The position numbers and the translations under genes are program-made. A DNA stretch of 64,000 nucleotides from Intrasporangium flavum. GTDB lineage: Bacteria > Actinomycetota > Actinomycetes > Actinomycetales > Dermatophilaceae. The stretch is taken from positions 1-64,000 of the forward strand of contig NZ_MLJO01000008.1 in assembly GCF_001956915.1 (NCBI RefSeq), written 5' to 3'. Below are positions 39,265 to 48,499 of the stretch, piece by piece (within the stretch, counting starts at the first letter, position 1; each line of letters begins with the position of its first letter). The notes beneath the pieces are model-generated. The model was given only the letters and a program-made list of their open reading frames with translations. It was not told the origin of the DNA and did no database searches.

Positions 39265-40260
39265 TCACATGCCCGAGTAGTTGTGCATGCCGACGAACGT
39301 CGACACGAGGTTGACCAGGGTGAAGTTGATGATGACGCAGACGTAGCCGCCGAGCGCGATGTACATCGAGCGCCGGTGGTCGACACCGGCCGTGGCCCGA
39401 CCGTGCATGTACGCGGCGTAGACGACCCAGATGACGAACGTCCACACCTCCTTGGGGTCCCACTGCCAGTAGGCGCCCCACGCCTGCTTGGCCCAGATGG
39501 CCCCGGCGATGAGGGTGAAGGTCCACAGGATGAAGCCGACCATGTTGATGCTGTAGGCCGCCCGCTCGAGGGCCGCCGACGACGGCAGCGACTCGATGAA
39601 GGTGGGCTTGACCGGCTTGTCCTCGCGGCGGCGGCGCACGAGGTAGAGCACGCCGATGGCGGCCGCGATGGTGAAGAAGGCGACGGCGATGAAGGCCACG
39701 GACACGTGGATGCCGAGCCAGTACGACTTGAGCGCCGGCATGAGCTCGCCGGCCTCGGTGTAGAGCACGGTGAGCGAGAGGCCGAGGACGAGCAGGATCG
39801 GGGTGACGATGAAGACGCCGAGCCACTCCCACCGCTTGCGGCGCGCGAGGAGCGAGTAGACGACGCCGACGGCCGCGGCCGCCGCCGTGGCGAACTCGAA
39901 CATGTTGCCCCACGGCGGGCGCGACACGGCGAGACCGCGCATCAGCACCGACCCGGCGAGCAGCGCCGAGGCCAGGTAGGTGAGCATCAGCGCGATGCTG
40001 CCGCGCTGGCGGCTCTTGAGACTCTCCTCGTAGCCGGCGCCGGCCGCGTACGGCGACACCGGGCGGCTCCGGTCGTCCGCGCCGGCGCCCGTGGTCGTGC
40101 TCGAGGTCGCGCCGACGAGCACCTGCTCGCGGTCGGCCACCCGCGACTCGGCGACCTTCGGCGCGCGCGCCGCGAGGTGCCACGTGAAGGCGAGCATGGC
40201 CAGCGTGTAGACGATCATCGACGCGTAGAGCGCGGCGTTCGCGTTGCCTGCGAGGTTCAC
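39265..40260 (-). CDS. ccsB: System II cytochrome c synthase subunit CcsB/CcsA
   Basis: A 331-residue multispanning protein delivering haem for covalent attachment to apocytochrome c outside the membrane. The haem-handling Trp-rich motif WGAYWQWDPKEVWTFVIW is near the C-terminal third, with conserved periplasmic histidines (GIHVS, HGRATAG). GTG 40260 overlaps the resB stop as GTGA. The first 100 residues hold one helix and a variable linker. It works together with ResB. Confidence 0.94.
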   Translation of the reverse strand: MNLAGNANAALYASMIVYTLAMLAFTWHLAARAPKVAESRVADREQVLVGATSSTTTGAGADDRSRPVSPYAAGAGYEESLKSRQRGSIALMLTYLASALLAGSVLMRGLAVSRPPWGNMFEFATAAAAAVGVVYSLLARRKRWEWLGVFIVTPILLVLGLSLTVLYTEAGELMPALKSYWLGIHVSVAFIAVAFFTIAAAIGVLYLVRRRREDKPVKPTFIESLPSSAALERAAYSINMVGFILWTFTLIAGAIWAKQAWGAYWQWDPKEVWTFVIWVVYAAYMHGRATAGVDHRRSMYIALGGYVCVIINFTLVNLVSTFVGMHNYSGM

Positions 40261-41945
40261 GAGCGGTCGTTCCGTTCTGCCAGTCGGTCGTGCACGGCCG
40301 CGACGATCGCGGCGAGCCCGGGGTCGGAGTCCTTGGAGAGGCCACCGATGGTGACCACGGTAGCCGGTGCCCCTACGGCCGCCCCAGCCTCGGGGTCCGG
40401 CCCACCTGCCCCACCCGGCCCGCCCGGGCCCGATCCGGCCGCCTCGGCGGCGGGGCGGACGCGGACGAAGACGCGTCGGCGCTTGATGGTGAGGCCGAGG
40501 ATGAGCCCGCCCGTGGCGAGCAGCGCGCTGACGAGGCTGACCGGGGCGCCGGGGTCGGTGCGCACCGAGAGGCCGGCGAAACGCTTGACCGAGTCGAAGC
40601 TGATCGAGCCGCGCCCGCCGGGCAGCTGCTTGGTCTCGCCGAGCTTGAGCCGGACGAGCTCGGGCGTGCCGTCGCTTCCGGTCACCTGCTTCATCTCGTC
40701 GGTGTTGAGCGTGTACACCGACTGCGGCCGGTTGCCGGGGAAGAGGTCGCCCTCCCACACCGACAGCGCGAGCTCCGGGTTCTGGGCGTCGGGGAACAGC
40801 GACACCGGCCCGTTCTTGAACGTCGGCTCGGCGGTCGGCAGGAAGAAGCCGGTGAACCCGAGCTGTTTCGGGGAGGCCGAGGGCACCTTGACGACGCCGA
40901 CCGAGCGGTAGTTGGGGTCCTGCGGCAGGAACGGGGTGGCCTCCCGGTAGAGGACGGTGCCCTTGGCGTCGCGGACCGTGATGACCGGGGTGTAGCCGTT
41001 GCCGAGCAGGAAGATGTCGGCGCCGTCGACGCTGGCCGGGTGGTTGACGCTGATCGACTCGTCGGCGGCGGGTGCCCCGGGCTCGGGCGAGAGCGTCGCC
41101 TCGGCGGTGAAGTCGCGGGGCTTGCCGAAGTCCTTGCCGGGCGCCTCCTCGAACGCGACGTGCAGCTTGGTCAGCGACAGGACGAACGGCGGCAGCGACT
41201 CGTCGCTGACCCACGGCCCCGGCGACCACGTGTTGAAGGTGCCGGCGGAGGCGGCGAGCTTCTCGCCCTCGGGCAGGATGACGTCGCCGCGCCAGCCGAA
41301 GAGGTGCCCGACGGCCATCCCGACGATGATGCCGGTGAGCGCGAGGTGGAAGAGCAGGTTGCCGGTCTCGCGCAGGTAGCCCGACTCGGCGCTGACGGAC
41401 GACGCGTCGTGCGAGTGGACGCGGAACCGCTTGGCGCGCAGCACCTCCCGCGCGACCTGCAGCGCCTCCTCGGAGCTCAGCGTCGTCGTCAGCTCGGCGC
41501 TCTCGTCGAGGCGGCGCAGGCGCGCGGGCGCCTTCGGCGGCCGGGCGCGCAGGGCGGCGACGTGCACCTTGGTGCGCGGGACGATGCACCCGACGAGGGA
41601 GACGAAGAGGAGCAGGTAGATCGCCGAGAACCACGGCGAGGAGTAGACGTCGAAGAACCCGAACCGGTCGAGCCACGGCGACGACGTCGGGTTCTGGGCG
41701 ATGTAGTCGGCGACGCGTCCGGCGTCGATGTTGCGCTGCGGGAAGATCGAGCCGGGCACGGCCGCGATGGCGAGCAGCAGGAGCAGGAAGAGCGCGGTGC
41801 GCATGCTCGTCAGCTGCCGCCAGCCCCAGCGCAGCAGGCCGACGGGGCCGAGCTCGGGCAGCACCGGCTCGCGGTCGCGGCGCTCCTGGCGCTCCTGCGC
41901 CTTGAGGGCCTTCGCGGCCTTCTTCGTCGGGGTACCGGTCGTCAT
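40257..41945 (-). CDS. resB: Cytochrome c biogenesis protein ResB
   Basis: A 562-residue ResB-family protein: three N-terminal transmembrane helices including TALFLLLLLAIAAVPGSIFPQ, a large extracytoplasmic domain (about residues 200-470) and a final helix VSLVSALLATGGLILGLTIK before a Gly/Pro-rich cytoplasmic tail. It forms the haem lyase with CcsB. ATG 41945 shares one base with the ccdA stop (TGATG) and the stop overlaps ccsB by GTGA, so the ccdA-resB-ccsB run is translationally coupled. Confidence 0.93.
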   Translation of the reverse strand: MTTGTPTKKAAKALKAQERQERRDREPVLPELGPVGLLRWGWRQLTSMRTALFLLLLLAIAAVPGSIFPQRNIDAGRVADYIAQNPTSSPWLDRFGFFDVYSSPWFSAIYLLLFVSLVGCIVPRTKVHVAALRARPPKAPARLRRLDESAELTTTLSSEEALQVAREVLRAKRFRVHSHDASSVSAESGYLRETGNLLFHLALTGIIVGMAVGHLFGWRGDVILPEGEKLAASAGTFNTWSPGPWVSDESLPPFVLSLTKLHVAFEEAPGKDFGKPRDFTAEATLSPEPGAPAADESISVNHPASVDGADIFLLGNGYTPVITVRDAKGTVLYREATPFLPQDPNYRSVGVVKVPSASPKQLGFTGFFLPTAEPTFKNGPVSLFPDAQNPELALSVWEGDLFPGNRPQSVYTLNTDEMKQVTGSDGTPELVRLKLGETKQLPGGRGSISFDSVKRFAGLSVRTDPGAPVSLVSALLATGGLILGLTIKRRRVFVRVRPAAEAAGSGPGGPGGAGGPDPEAGAAVGAPATVVTIGGLSKDSDPGLAAIVAAVHDRLAERNDRS

Positions 41946-42688
41946 CAGAGGGCCACCTGGAACGTCGCGACGAAGTGGGTCTGGACCCAGAGGATGACGT
42001 CCTCCCACAGGCCGCTGACCATGAGGACGCCGACGGCGAGCAGCAGGCCACCCCCGACGAGCTGGATGGGGCGACGGTGCCGGCGCAGCCAGGCGTTGGC
42101 CCGACCCGCCCGCTCCCACAGGGCCGCCATGAGCAGGAACGGGACCCCGAGGCCGAGGCAGTAGAAGACCGCGAGGAGCACGCCGCGGCCGACGGTGCCG
42201 GACTCGGCCGACAGCGGCGCCGCCATGGCGAGGATCGCCCCGAGCGTCGGGCCCATGCACGGGGCCCAGCCGAGGCCGAACACCGCGCCGAGCAGCGGCG
42301 CACCGGCCAGGCCCGCCCGGGGGCGCCAGCCCAGCTGCGCCGAGAACCGGTCGCCGAGGCCGAGGAACATCAGGGCCGCGACGATGACGAGCACGCCGCC
42401 GACGCGCAGCAGCAGCGCCTGGTGCTCGCGCAGCGCCACCCCGAGGCCCGACAGGGTCGCGGCCCCGAGGAGGAAGACGACGGAGAAGCCGAGGACGAAC
42501 AGGAGCGCGCCGAGCACGAGGCGACCGCGCGAGCGCTCCCCCAGCGACACCTCGGACAGCCCGGTGACGTACCCGAGGAAGCCGGGCACGAGCGGCAGGA
42601 CGCACGGGGAGGCGAAGGAGACGAACCCCGCGGCGAGCGCGACCACCGCCGCGACGAGCAGCGAGCCGGTGGTGAGGTCGGGGGTCAC
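41945..42688 (-). CDS. ccdA: Cytochrome c biogenesis thiol-disulfide transporter CcdA
   Basis: A 247-residue, six-helix membrane protein that carries electrons across the membrane. The redox cysteines are C29 in [12 protein letters not shown] and C144 in [14 protein letters not shown] 42688, 8 nt after resA ends, gives the proper N terminus; the Shine-Dalgarno sequence is weak, so reinitiation after resA is likely. It supplies reductant to ResA, which keeps the apocytochrome CXXCH cysteines reduced. Confidence 0.94.
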   Translation of the reverse strand: MTPDLTTGSLLVAAVVALAAGFVSFASPCVLPLVPGFLGYVTGLSEVSLGERSRGRLVLGALLFVLGFSVVFLLGAATLSGLGVALREHQALLLRVGGVLVIVAALMFLGLGDRFSAQLGWRPRAGLAGAPLLGAVFGLGWAPCMGPTLGAILAMAAPLSAESGTVGRGVLLAVFYCLGLGVPFLLMAALWERAGRANAWLRRHRRPIQLVGGGLLLAVGVLMVSGLWEDVILWVQTHFVATFQVAL

Positions 42689-42696
42689 GGGCGGTC

Positions 42697-43311
42697 TCAG
42701 CCCTGCTCGGCGAGGACGTCGTCGACGAGTCCCAGCAGGGTCGAGGTGGTGACGGGGCCGGAGACACGCGCGGCGATCCGGCCCTCGCCGTCGAGCACGA
42801 GGGTGGTCGGGGTGGCCGACGCCTTGCCTTGCAGGGCGAGGAGCGGCACCCCGCCGTCGTAGGCGAGCGAGGGGTAGGTGACGCCCTTGGCCTTCTGGAA
42901 GGCGAGGCCGGTCTCCGGGCCCTCGAGCTTGTCCATGCCGATGAAGACGACGTCCTTGCGGTCGGCCTGGACCTTCTCCCACGCCTTCTGCAGCGCCGGC
43001 GTCTCCTCGATGCACGGCGGGCACCACGAGCCCCAGACGTTGACGACGACGACCGCGCCGTCCTTGTCCTTGAGCGACCACTGCTCGCCCTCGAGCGTCG
43101 TGCCGAGCAGCTCCACGGGCTCGCCGCGCTGGGCGGGCGTCAGCTGCTCGATCGAGCCGTCGCCGGCGACGTAGCCCTTGCGGTCTCCCGAGCGAGCTTG
43201 GGACTCCACGGAGTTCGGGTCGGAGGTGCAGGCCGCGGTGACGAGGGCGAGCCCGCCGGCCATGGCCACGGCACCCCAGCGCAGGACGGTGCGTCGGTCG
43301 AGGTCGGACAT
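42697..43311 (-). CDS. resA: Thioredoxin-like lipoprotein ResA
   Basis: A 204-residue extracytoplasmic thiol-disulfide reductase. A twin-arginine-like start (DRRTVLRWG) and hydrophobic stretch lead to a lipobox LVTAAC with C28, so the mature protein is a lipoprotein. The active site is WCPPC (C97, C100) and the cis-Pro loop is [13 protein letters not shown] 43311 overlaps the upstream phosphatase-like gene's stop (TGATG). Reduces apocytochrome c with electrons from CcdA. Confidence 0.92.
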   Translation of the reverse strand: MSDLDRRTVLRWGAVAMAGGLALVTAACTSDPNSVESQARSGDRKGYVAGDGSIEQLTPAQRGEPVELLGTTLEGEQWSLKDKDGAVVVVNVWGSWCPPCIEETPALQKAWEKVQADRKDVVFIGMDKLEGPETGLAFQKAKGVTYPSLAYDGGVPLLALQGKASATPTTLVLDGEGRIAARVSGPVTTSTLLGLVDDVLAEQG

Positions 43312-43991
43312 CAGGCGCCCACGCTCCTGCTGGCGCCGGCGAGCAGCGCGGAGGCCGGCTCGGAGTAGGTGATCGAGGCGAGCTCGTCGCCGACGTAGGT
43401 CAGCGACGTCAGCGAGGCCAGGGTGCAGACGCGCTTGCGGGGGTCGTGCCACAGGCGCCGGCCCTCGAGCTTGTTGCGGACGGTCCAGACCGGCAGCTGG
43501 TGCGAGACGACGACGGCCTCGTGGCCGCGGGCCGCCTCGCGCGCGGCGTCGACGGCCTCGAGCATCCGGGCGGCGATGACCTCGTACGGCTCGCCCCACG
43601 ACGGCTTGGTCGGGTTGGCGAGGACGTGCCAGTGCCGCGGGTGCAGCAGGTCCTTCTTGCTCGTGCGACCGCCCTCGAAGTGGTTGGCCGACTCGATGAG
43701 GCGGGCGTCGGTGGCGATGTCGAGGCCGTGACTGCGCGCGATCGGGGCCGCGGTCTCCTGGGCGCGCTCGAGCGGGGAGGCGACGACGTAGGTGACGTCG
43801 TTGGTCGCCAGGTGGGCGGCGACGACGTCGGCCATCTCGCGGCCGAGGTCGCTGAGGTGGTAGCCCTCGAGCCGCCCGTAGAGCACGCCGTCGGGGTTGT
43901 GGACCTCGCCGTGGCGCATGAGGTGCACGACGGTCGTGTCGGCGGTGGTGTCGGCGGGCTCCCCGCTGCCTCCGGCCGTGCTCTGCGTCAT
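43311..43991 (-). CDS. Histidine phosphatase (phosphoglycerate mutase-like) family protein
   Basis: A 226-residue protein with the LMRHGEV motif (catalytic H27) and a second catalytic His in [21 protein letters not shown] is also typical. The actual substrate is unknown and glycolytic mutase activity is unlikely. It is the first gene of the ccs operon, as in mycobacteria (Rv0525 before Rv0526-0529), and its TGA shares a base with the resA ATG. Divergent from the LysE gene over 128 nt. Confidence 0.88.
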   Translation of the reverse strand: MTQSTAGGSGEPADTTADTTVVHLMRHGEVHNPDGVLYGRLEGYHLSDLGREMADVVAAHLATNDVTYVVASPLERAQETAAPIARSHGLDIATDARLIESANHFEGGRTSKKDLLHPRHWHVLANPTKPSWGEPYEVIAARMLEAVDAAREAARGHEAVVVSHQLPVWTVRNKLEGRRLWHDPRKRVCTLASLTSLTYVGDELASITYSEPASALLAGASRSVGA

Positions 43992-44119
43992 GTGCCCCAG
44001 TGTCTCAAACGGTCCGCCAACGGCCGAATCCGCGGTCGGCCCCCCGGTTGCGCGAGGCGTCGGCAGGCGGTAGGTGAGATGCCCGGCGCCGCCCGGCGCG
44101 TCGGCCCTACACTCCCCGC

Positions 44120-44737
44120 GTGTCCCTCTCGGTCTGGTTCGCCCTCTGCGCGGCGGGCGTGCTCATCTCCCTGACGCCGGGCGCCGGCGCGGTCAACACC
44201 ATGGCCAACTCGATCGGCTCGGGCTGGGCCCGCGCCATCTGGGGCATCCTCGGCCAGCAGGCGGCCCTGTTCGTGCACATCGCCGTCGTCGCCGCGGGCG
44301 TGGGCGTCGTCGTCGCCGGGTCGCCGGTGCTCTTCAGCATCGTGCGCTACGCCGGCGCCGCGTACCTGGTGTACCTCGGCGTCCGCCAGCTCCGCGCCCG
44401 GGGCGGGGCGCAGGACGAGGGCGAGGTCGCGCGCGAGTCGGGCTGGTCGATGTTCCGGCGCGGCCTGCTCGTCAACCTCACCAACCCCAAGGCGGTCGTG
44501 TTCTTCCTCGCCTTCACCCCGCAGTTCGTCGACCCCACTCGGCCGCTCCTGCCGCAGTACGCGGTGCTCGCGGCGACCGTCGTCGTCATCGACGTCGTCG
44601 TCATGTGGTTCGTCTTCGCGCTCGCCGCGCGCGGGCTGCGCCGGCTCACGGCCCGCGAGTCGGGGCGTCGCACGCTCGGACGCGTCTTCGGCAGCCTCTT
44701 CGTCGGCGCCGGCGTCCTGCTCGCCACCGTCCACTGA
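44120..44737 (+). CDS. LysE family exporter
   Basis: A 205-residue protein with about six hydrophobic segments and the family signatures SLTPGAGAVNTMANSI and NLTNPKAVVFFLAFTPQF. It probably exports an amino acid or related small molecule; the substrate is not evident. GTG 44120 has no Shine-Dalgarno sequence but lies exactly 6 nt after TACACT (44108-44113), so its mRNA is probably leaderless. It converges with the ABM-like gene across a repeat/hairpin region. Confidence 0.88.
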   Translation: MSLSVWFALCAAGVLISLTPGAGAVNTMANSIGSGWARAIWGILGQQAALFVHIAVVAAGVGVVVAGSPVLFSIVRYAGAAYLVYLGVRQLRARGGAQDEGEVARESGWSMFRRGLLVNLTNPKAVVFFLAFTPQFVDPTRPLLPQYAVLAATVVVIDVVVMWFVFALAARGLRRLTARESGRRTLGRVFGSLFVGAGVLLATVH

Positions 44738-44758
44738 CCGACGGGGCACCACGCGACC

Positions 44759-44887
44759 CACGCGGAGAATGTGCCCACTCGACCGGTTGAGGCCACACCC
44801 ACCGTCGAGGGGCACTTTCCCACGCGGAGAAAGCGCCCACTCGACCGGTTGAGGCCACACCCCACGGCCGAGTGGGCACTTTGTCAC
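44759..44887. repeat. Two 62-nt-spaced hairpin repeats between convergent genes
   Basis: Two 42-nt units (44759-44800 and 44821-44862) agree at 40 positions. Each is followed by a partner sequence that folds back: GTGCCCACTCGAC with GTCGAGGGGCAC in unit 1 (one bulge), GCCCACTCG with CGAGTGGGC in unit 2. Sitting between lysE (plus) and the ABM gene (minus), they can serve as bidirectional terminators; they look like copies of a dispersed repeat family. Confidence 0.75.
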
Positions 44888-44900
44888 GGCGGTCGGAGCC

Positions 44901-45521
44901 TCAGACGAGCTCGGGCACGTCGAGGTGGGCCAGGGCCAGCTCGAACTCGGCCACCTCGGTGATCCGCATGCCGGTCTCCTGCGCGAGGTCGGCGCGCAGG
45001 CCCATCGCGGCGTCGCGGGCCCGGCCCATCGCCTCGGTCGAGTCGTAGGACGCCGTCACGCAGCAGCGACCGGACGCCCGGTCCACGAGCATGCTCGCGC
45101 TGCAGAACCCGTCGAGCATCTCGACCCTGGGCATGATCGAGCTCTTGAACATGTCGACGGCCCGGTCGATCGTGGCCGGGTCGCCCTCGGTCCACGTGAC
45201 GCGGGTGCACGCGCCCTCGGCGGACCGGTGGTCCCGGTGCAGGTAGGCGACCTCCCACTCGTTGACGGAGGTCTCGCCGCCGAACATGCTCGCCGCGGCC
45301 TCGCGCAGCGGCATGACGGCGTCGGCCGTGCCACGCATCGCGGCCTCGTCGCGCCACGCGGTGGTGACGATGCACCGGCCGCTCTCACGGTCGGCGATGA
45401 GGGAGAGCCCGACGCAGCCGTCCATCGCTCTGACCTGCGGCATCACCGTGTCCTTGACGTGCGCGATGCCCGCCTCCACCATGCCCGCTTGGCCCGTGAC
45501 CGTCGTGGAACGTGCGTACAC
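44901..45521 (-). CDS. Two-domain ABM-like (dimeric alpha/beta barrel) protein
   Basis: A 206-residue protein made of two related halves: residues 1-95 (VYARSTTVTGQAG, then MDGCVGLSLIADRESGRCIV) and 110-200 (MLDGFCSASMLVDRASGRCCV). Each resembles an antibiotic-biosynthesis-monooxygenase/stress-responsive ferredoxin-like barrel. No catalytic residues can be assigned. GTG 45521 follows AAGGGAGG at 6 nt; the longer frame to 45605 is rejected on this ground. It lies downstream of hemL on the same strand, separated by hairpins at 45553-45569 and 45606-45617. Confidence 0.72.
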   Translation of the reverse strand: MYARSTTVTGQAGMVEAGIAHVKDTVMPQVRAMDGCVGLSLIADRESGRCIVTTAWRDEAAMRGTADAVMPLREAAASMFGGETSVNEWEVAYLHRDHRSAEGACTRVTWTEGDPATIDRAVDMFKSSIMPRVEMLDGFCSASMLVDRASGRCCVTASYDSTEAMGRARDAAMGLRADLAQETGMRITEVAEFELALAHLDVPELV

Positions 45522-45552
45522 GGCCCACCTCCCTTGCCTCGAGGCCGCGCCC

Positions 45553-45617
45553 CGACGGCGCCGCCGTCGCCGTCCAGCGTCCTCCCCCCGCCAGGCGCCG
45601 GACAAGGTCCCGGGACC
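45553..45617 (-). terminator. Hairpins downstream of hemL
   Basis: CGACGGC-gcc-GCCGTCG (45553-45569) and the 12-base palindrome GGTCCCGGGACC (45606-45617), the latter followed on the minus strand by TTGT, lie between the hemL stop and the next gene's ribosome binding site. They could terminate hemL transcription. Confidence 0.5.
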
Positions 45618-45635
45618 CGCCCGGGTCAGTGCGGG

Positions 45636-46970
45636 TCAGTCCGGCGTCGCGGCCGCGCGGGCCGCCGCGGGCAGGGCCGCGAGCACGTGCCCGACCGCCT
45701 CGTCGTCGTGGGCCGCCGAGACGAACCACGACTCGAAGGCGCTAGGCGGCAGGTGGACGCCCTGGGCCAGCATCGCGTGGAAGAACCGGCGGAACGCGTC
45801 GGTGTCCTGCGCCTTGGCGTCGTCGTAGCTGCTCACCGCGCCGTCGCGGAAGAAGACCGAGAACATCGACCCGGCCCACTGCACGGTGTGCGGCACCGAC
45901 GCCGCGGACAGCTCGGCGCCGACGGCGTCGGCGATGGTGCGGGCCACGACGCCGAGCCGCTCGTACACGGCCGGCGTGCAGCCGCGCAGGGTCGCTAGGC
46001 CCGCGGCCGATGCGACGGGGTTACCCGACAGCGTGCCGGCCTGGTAGACGGGGCCCTGCGGCGCGAGCAGCGCCATGACGTCGGCGCGCCCGCCGAAGGC
46101 CGCGGTGGGGAACCCGCCGCCCATGACCTTGCCGAACGTGTAGAGGTCGGCCGGACCCGACGGGTGCTCCTCGCAGCCGAAGTAGCCCGACGCCGAGGCC
46201 CGGAAGCCGGTCATGACCTCGTCGGACACGAGCAGGGCGCCGTGGGCCGTGGTGACGCGGCGCAGCGCCTCGGTGAAGCCGGGGGCCGGCGGGACGACGC
46301 CCATGTTGCCGGGGGCGGCCTCGGTGATGACCGCGGCGATCTCCTCGCCGCGCTCGGCGAACGCCGCCTCGAGGGCCGCGACGTCGTTGTAGGGCAGCAC
46401 GATCGTCTCGCCGGCGCTCGAGCGGGGCACGCCGGCGGAGTCGGGCAGCGCGAACGTCGCGACGCCCGAGCCGGCCGAGGCGAGCAGGGCGTCGACGTGG
46501 CCGTGGTAGCAGCCGGCGAACTTCACGACGACGTCGCGGCCGGTGAAGCCGCGGGCCAGGCGGATGGCCGACATCGTCGCCTCGGTGCCGGAGTTGACGA
46601 GGCGGACCTGCTCGACGGGCTCCATACGCGCGACGATCTCCTCGGCGAGGAGCACCTCGTTCTCCGAGGGCGTGCCGAACGAGAAGCCTTGCGCCGCAGC
46701 CTCGTTGACGGCACGCAGCACGTCCGGGTGCGCGTGGCCGAGGATCATCGGTCCCCACGAGCAGATGAGGTCGACGTACTTCTTGCCGTCCGCGTCGGTG
46801 AGCCACGCGCCCTGTCCGCTGCGCATGAAGCGGGGCGTGCCACCGACGGCGCGGAAGGCGCGCACCGGCGAGTTGACGCCGCCGGGGATGACGCGTCCGG
46901 CCCGCTCGAGGAGGGCCGCCGAGGCGGGGGCGTCGGTCGTGTCGGGGGCGGTCGTGGGCTGCGTGCTCAT
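45636..46970 (-). CDS. hemL: Glutamate-1-semialdehyde 2,1-aminomutase
   Basis: A 444-residue PLP enzyme making 5-aminolaevulinate from glutamate semialdehyde, the step after HemA. The PLP lysine is K281 in [29 protein letters not shown] holds the ring-stacking Asp. ATG 46970 gives the conserved N terminus ([14 protein letters not shown] at residues 26-39). It lies 34 nt after the MarR gene, same strand, completing the C5 pathway of this window. Confidence 0.95.
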   Translation of the reverse strand: MSTQPTTAPDTTDAPASAALLERAGRVIPGGVNSPVRAFRAVGGTPRFMRSGQGAWLTDADGKKYVDLICSWGPMILGHAHPDVLRAVNEAAAQGFSFGTPSENEVLLAEEIVARMEPVEQVRLVNSGTEATMSAIRLARGFTGRDVVVKFAGCYHGHVDALLASAGSGVATFALPDSAGVPRSSAGETIVLPYNDVAALEAAFAERGEEIAAVITEAAPGNMGVVPPAPGFTEALRRVTTAHGALLVSDEVMTGFRASASGYFGCEEHPSGPADLYTFGKVMGGGFPTAAFGGRADVMALLAPQGPVYQAGTLSGNPVASAAGLATLRGCTPAVYERLGVVARTIADAVGAELSAASVPHTVQWAGSMFSVFFRDGAVSSYDDAKAQDTDAFRRFFHAMLAQGVHLPPSAFESWFVSAAHDDEAVGHVLAALPAAARAAATPD

Positions 46971-47004
46971 TCGCCCATTGTCGCAACCCGTCCGGGACAC
47001 CGGG

Positions 47005-47493
47005 TCAGCGGCCGCTCGCACCCTCGGGGTCGAGGTGGTCACGGACGATCGCCATGGCGTCGCCGATGGCCCGGAACTGCTCGCGCGTCATGATGTCGAC
47101 GAGGTTGTCGCGCACGCTCTGCACGTGGACCCTCGAGATGTCCTGGACCGCAGCGAGACCGCCGGCCGTCAGCACCAGCTCGACGCCCCGCTTGTCCTCC
47201 AGGCACGACTCGCGCGCGACCCAGCCGCGCTCCTCGAGGCGTTTGGCGGTGTGGGTGAGCCGGCTGCGCGACTGCACGACCATCGAGGCGAGCTCGCTCA
47301 TCCGCAGCCGGTGGTTCGGGCTCTCCGAGAGCATCGAGATGATCTCGTACTCGCTCAAGGCAATTCCCGCGTCGCCGAGCGCCTCGTCGAGCGCCCGCTC
47401 GAGCAGACGCGTGCCACGCAGCACGGCACGCCACGACCGCTGCTCGCCGTCGTCGAGCCACCTCACGCCGTCGTCCCCTGAACCACCGGCCAT
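47005..47493 (-). CDS. MarR family transcriptional regulator
   Basis: A 162-residue winged-helix regulator: [25 protein letters not shown], given here as [11 protein letters not shown] and [16 protein letters not shown], followed by the wing [16 protein letters not shown] 47493 has AGGAGG in front. It lies between hemB and hemL, all on the minus strand. An aromatic or oxidative-stress ligand is usual for the family, but nothing here identifies it; no clear palindrome was found at its own start. Confidence 0.88.
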   Translation of the reverse strand: MAGGSGDDGVRWLDDGEQRSWRAVLRGTRLLERALDEALGDAGIALSEYEIISMLSESPNHRLRMSELASMVVQSRSRLTHTAKRLEERGWVARESCLEDKRGVELVLTAGGLAAVQDISRVHVQSVRDNLVDIMTREQFRAIGDAMAIVRDHLDPEGASGR

Positions 47494-47525
47494 GTGCACC
47501 TCCTGCGCCCCCTGATCGTACGGCG

Positions 47526-48491
47526 TCAGGCGAGCCAGTCGGCGACGTCGAGCGCGAAATACGTGAGGACGACCTGCGCGCCGGCGCGACGGATCGAGGT
47601 CAGCGACTCGAGGGCCGTGGCACGCAGGTCGATCCAGCCGTTCGCGGCGGCCGCGTGGATCATCGAGTACTCGCCCGAGACCTGGTAGGCCGCCACCGGC
47701 ACCGACGAGCGCTCCGCCGCCGCGGCGACGACGTCGAGGTAGCTCATGGCCGGCTTGACCATGACCATGTCCGCGCCCTCGGCGATGTCGAGGTCGATCT
47801 CGCGCAGCGACTCGACGATGTTCGCCGGGTCCTGCTGGTAGGTGCGGCGGTCGCCCTGGAGGCTCGACTGCACGGCCTCGCGGAACGGCCCGAAGAACGC
47901 TGAGGCGTACTTCGCCGAGTAGGCGAGGATGACGGTGTCGGTGAGGCCCTCGGCGTCGAGCGCCTCGCGGATGACGGCGACCTGGCCGTCCATCATCCCC
48001 GAGGGGGCCACCACGTGGGCACCGGCCCTCGCCTGGGCCACGGCCAGCTCGGCGTACAGCTCGTCGGTCGCGTCGTTGTCGACGCGGCCCTGCTCGTCGA
48101 GGACGCCGCAGTGGCCGTGGTCGGTGAACTCGTCGAGACACGTGTCGGCCATGACGACGAGGTCATCGCCCACGGCGTCACGCACGGCCCGCAGCGCGAG
48201 GTTGAGGATGCCCTCGGGGTCGATGCCGCCCGACCCGGTGGCGTCCTTGCTCTCCGGGACCCCGAAGAGCATGATCCCGCCGACGCCCGCGGCCACGCAG
48301 CGTCGGGCGACGTCGACGACGCTGGCGAGGGTGTGCTGCTGCACGCCCGGCATGCTGTCGATGGGACGGGGCTCGCCCAGGCCCTCGGCGACGAACACCG
48401 GCAGCACGAGGTCACGCGGGTGCAGGCGCGTCTCGGCCACGAGGGACCGGAGGGCGGAGGTCTGCCGGAGTCGGCGCGGACGCTCGATCAC
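47526..48491 (-). CDS. hemB: Porphobilinogen synthase (delta-aminolaevulinate dehydratase)
   Basis: A 321-residue enzyme condensing two ALA. Schiff-base lysines are K194 ([16 protein letters not shown]) and K246 ([11 protein letters not shown]). The metal site reads [14 protein letters not shown], a hybrid of the zinc (three Cys) and magnesium (Asp) versions: Cys118 and Cys128 are kept but the middle position is Asp, as I recall for mycobacterial HemB. GTG 48491, 8 nt after hemD, has GAGG upstream. Confidence 0.94.
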   Translation of the reverse strand: MIERPRRLRQTSALRSLVAETRLHPRDLVLPVFVAEGLGEPRPIDSMPGVQQHTLASVVDVARRCVAAGVGGIMLFGVPESKDATGSGGIDPEGILNLALRAVRDAVGDDLVVMADTCLDEFTDHGHCGVLDEQGRVDNDATDELYAELAVAQARAGAHVVAPSGMMDGQVAVIREALDAEGLTDTVILAYSAKYASAFFGPFREAVQSSLQGDRRTYQQDPANIVESLREIDLDIAEGADMVMVKPAMSYLDVVAAAAERSSVPVAAYQVSGEYSMIHAAAANGWIDLRATALESLTSIRRAGAQVVLTYFALDVADWLA

Positions 48492-48499
48492 GGCGGCCC

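Noticed and set aside
43988-44887. Minus-strand frame antisense to lysE
   Set aside because: It lies opposite a clear six-helix LysE gene, contains the hairpin repeats twice as repeated peptides, and shows no domain.
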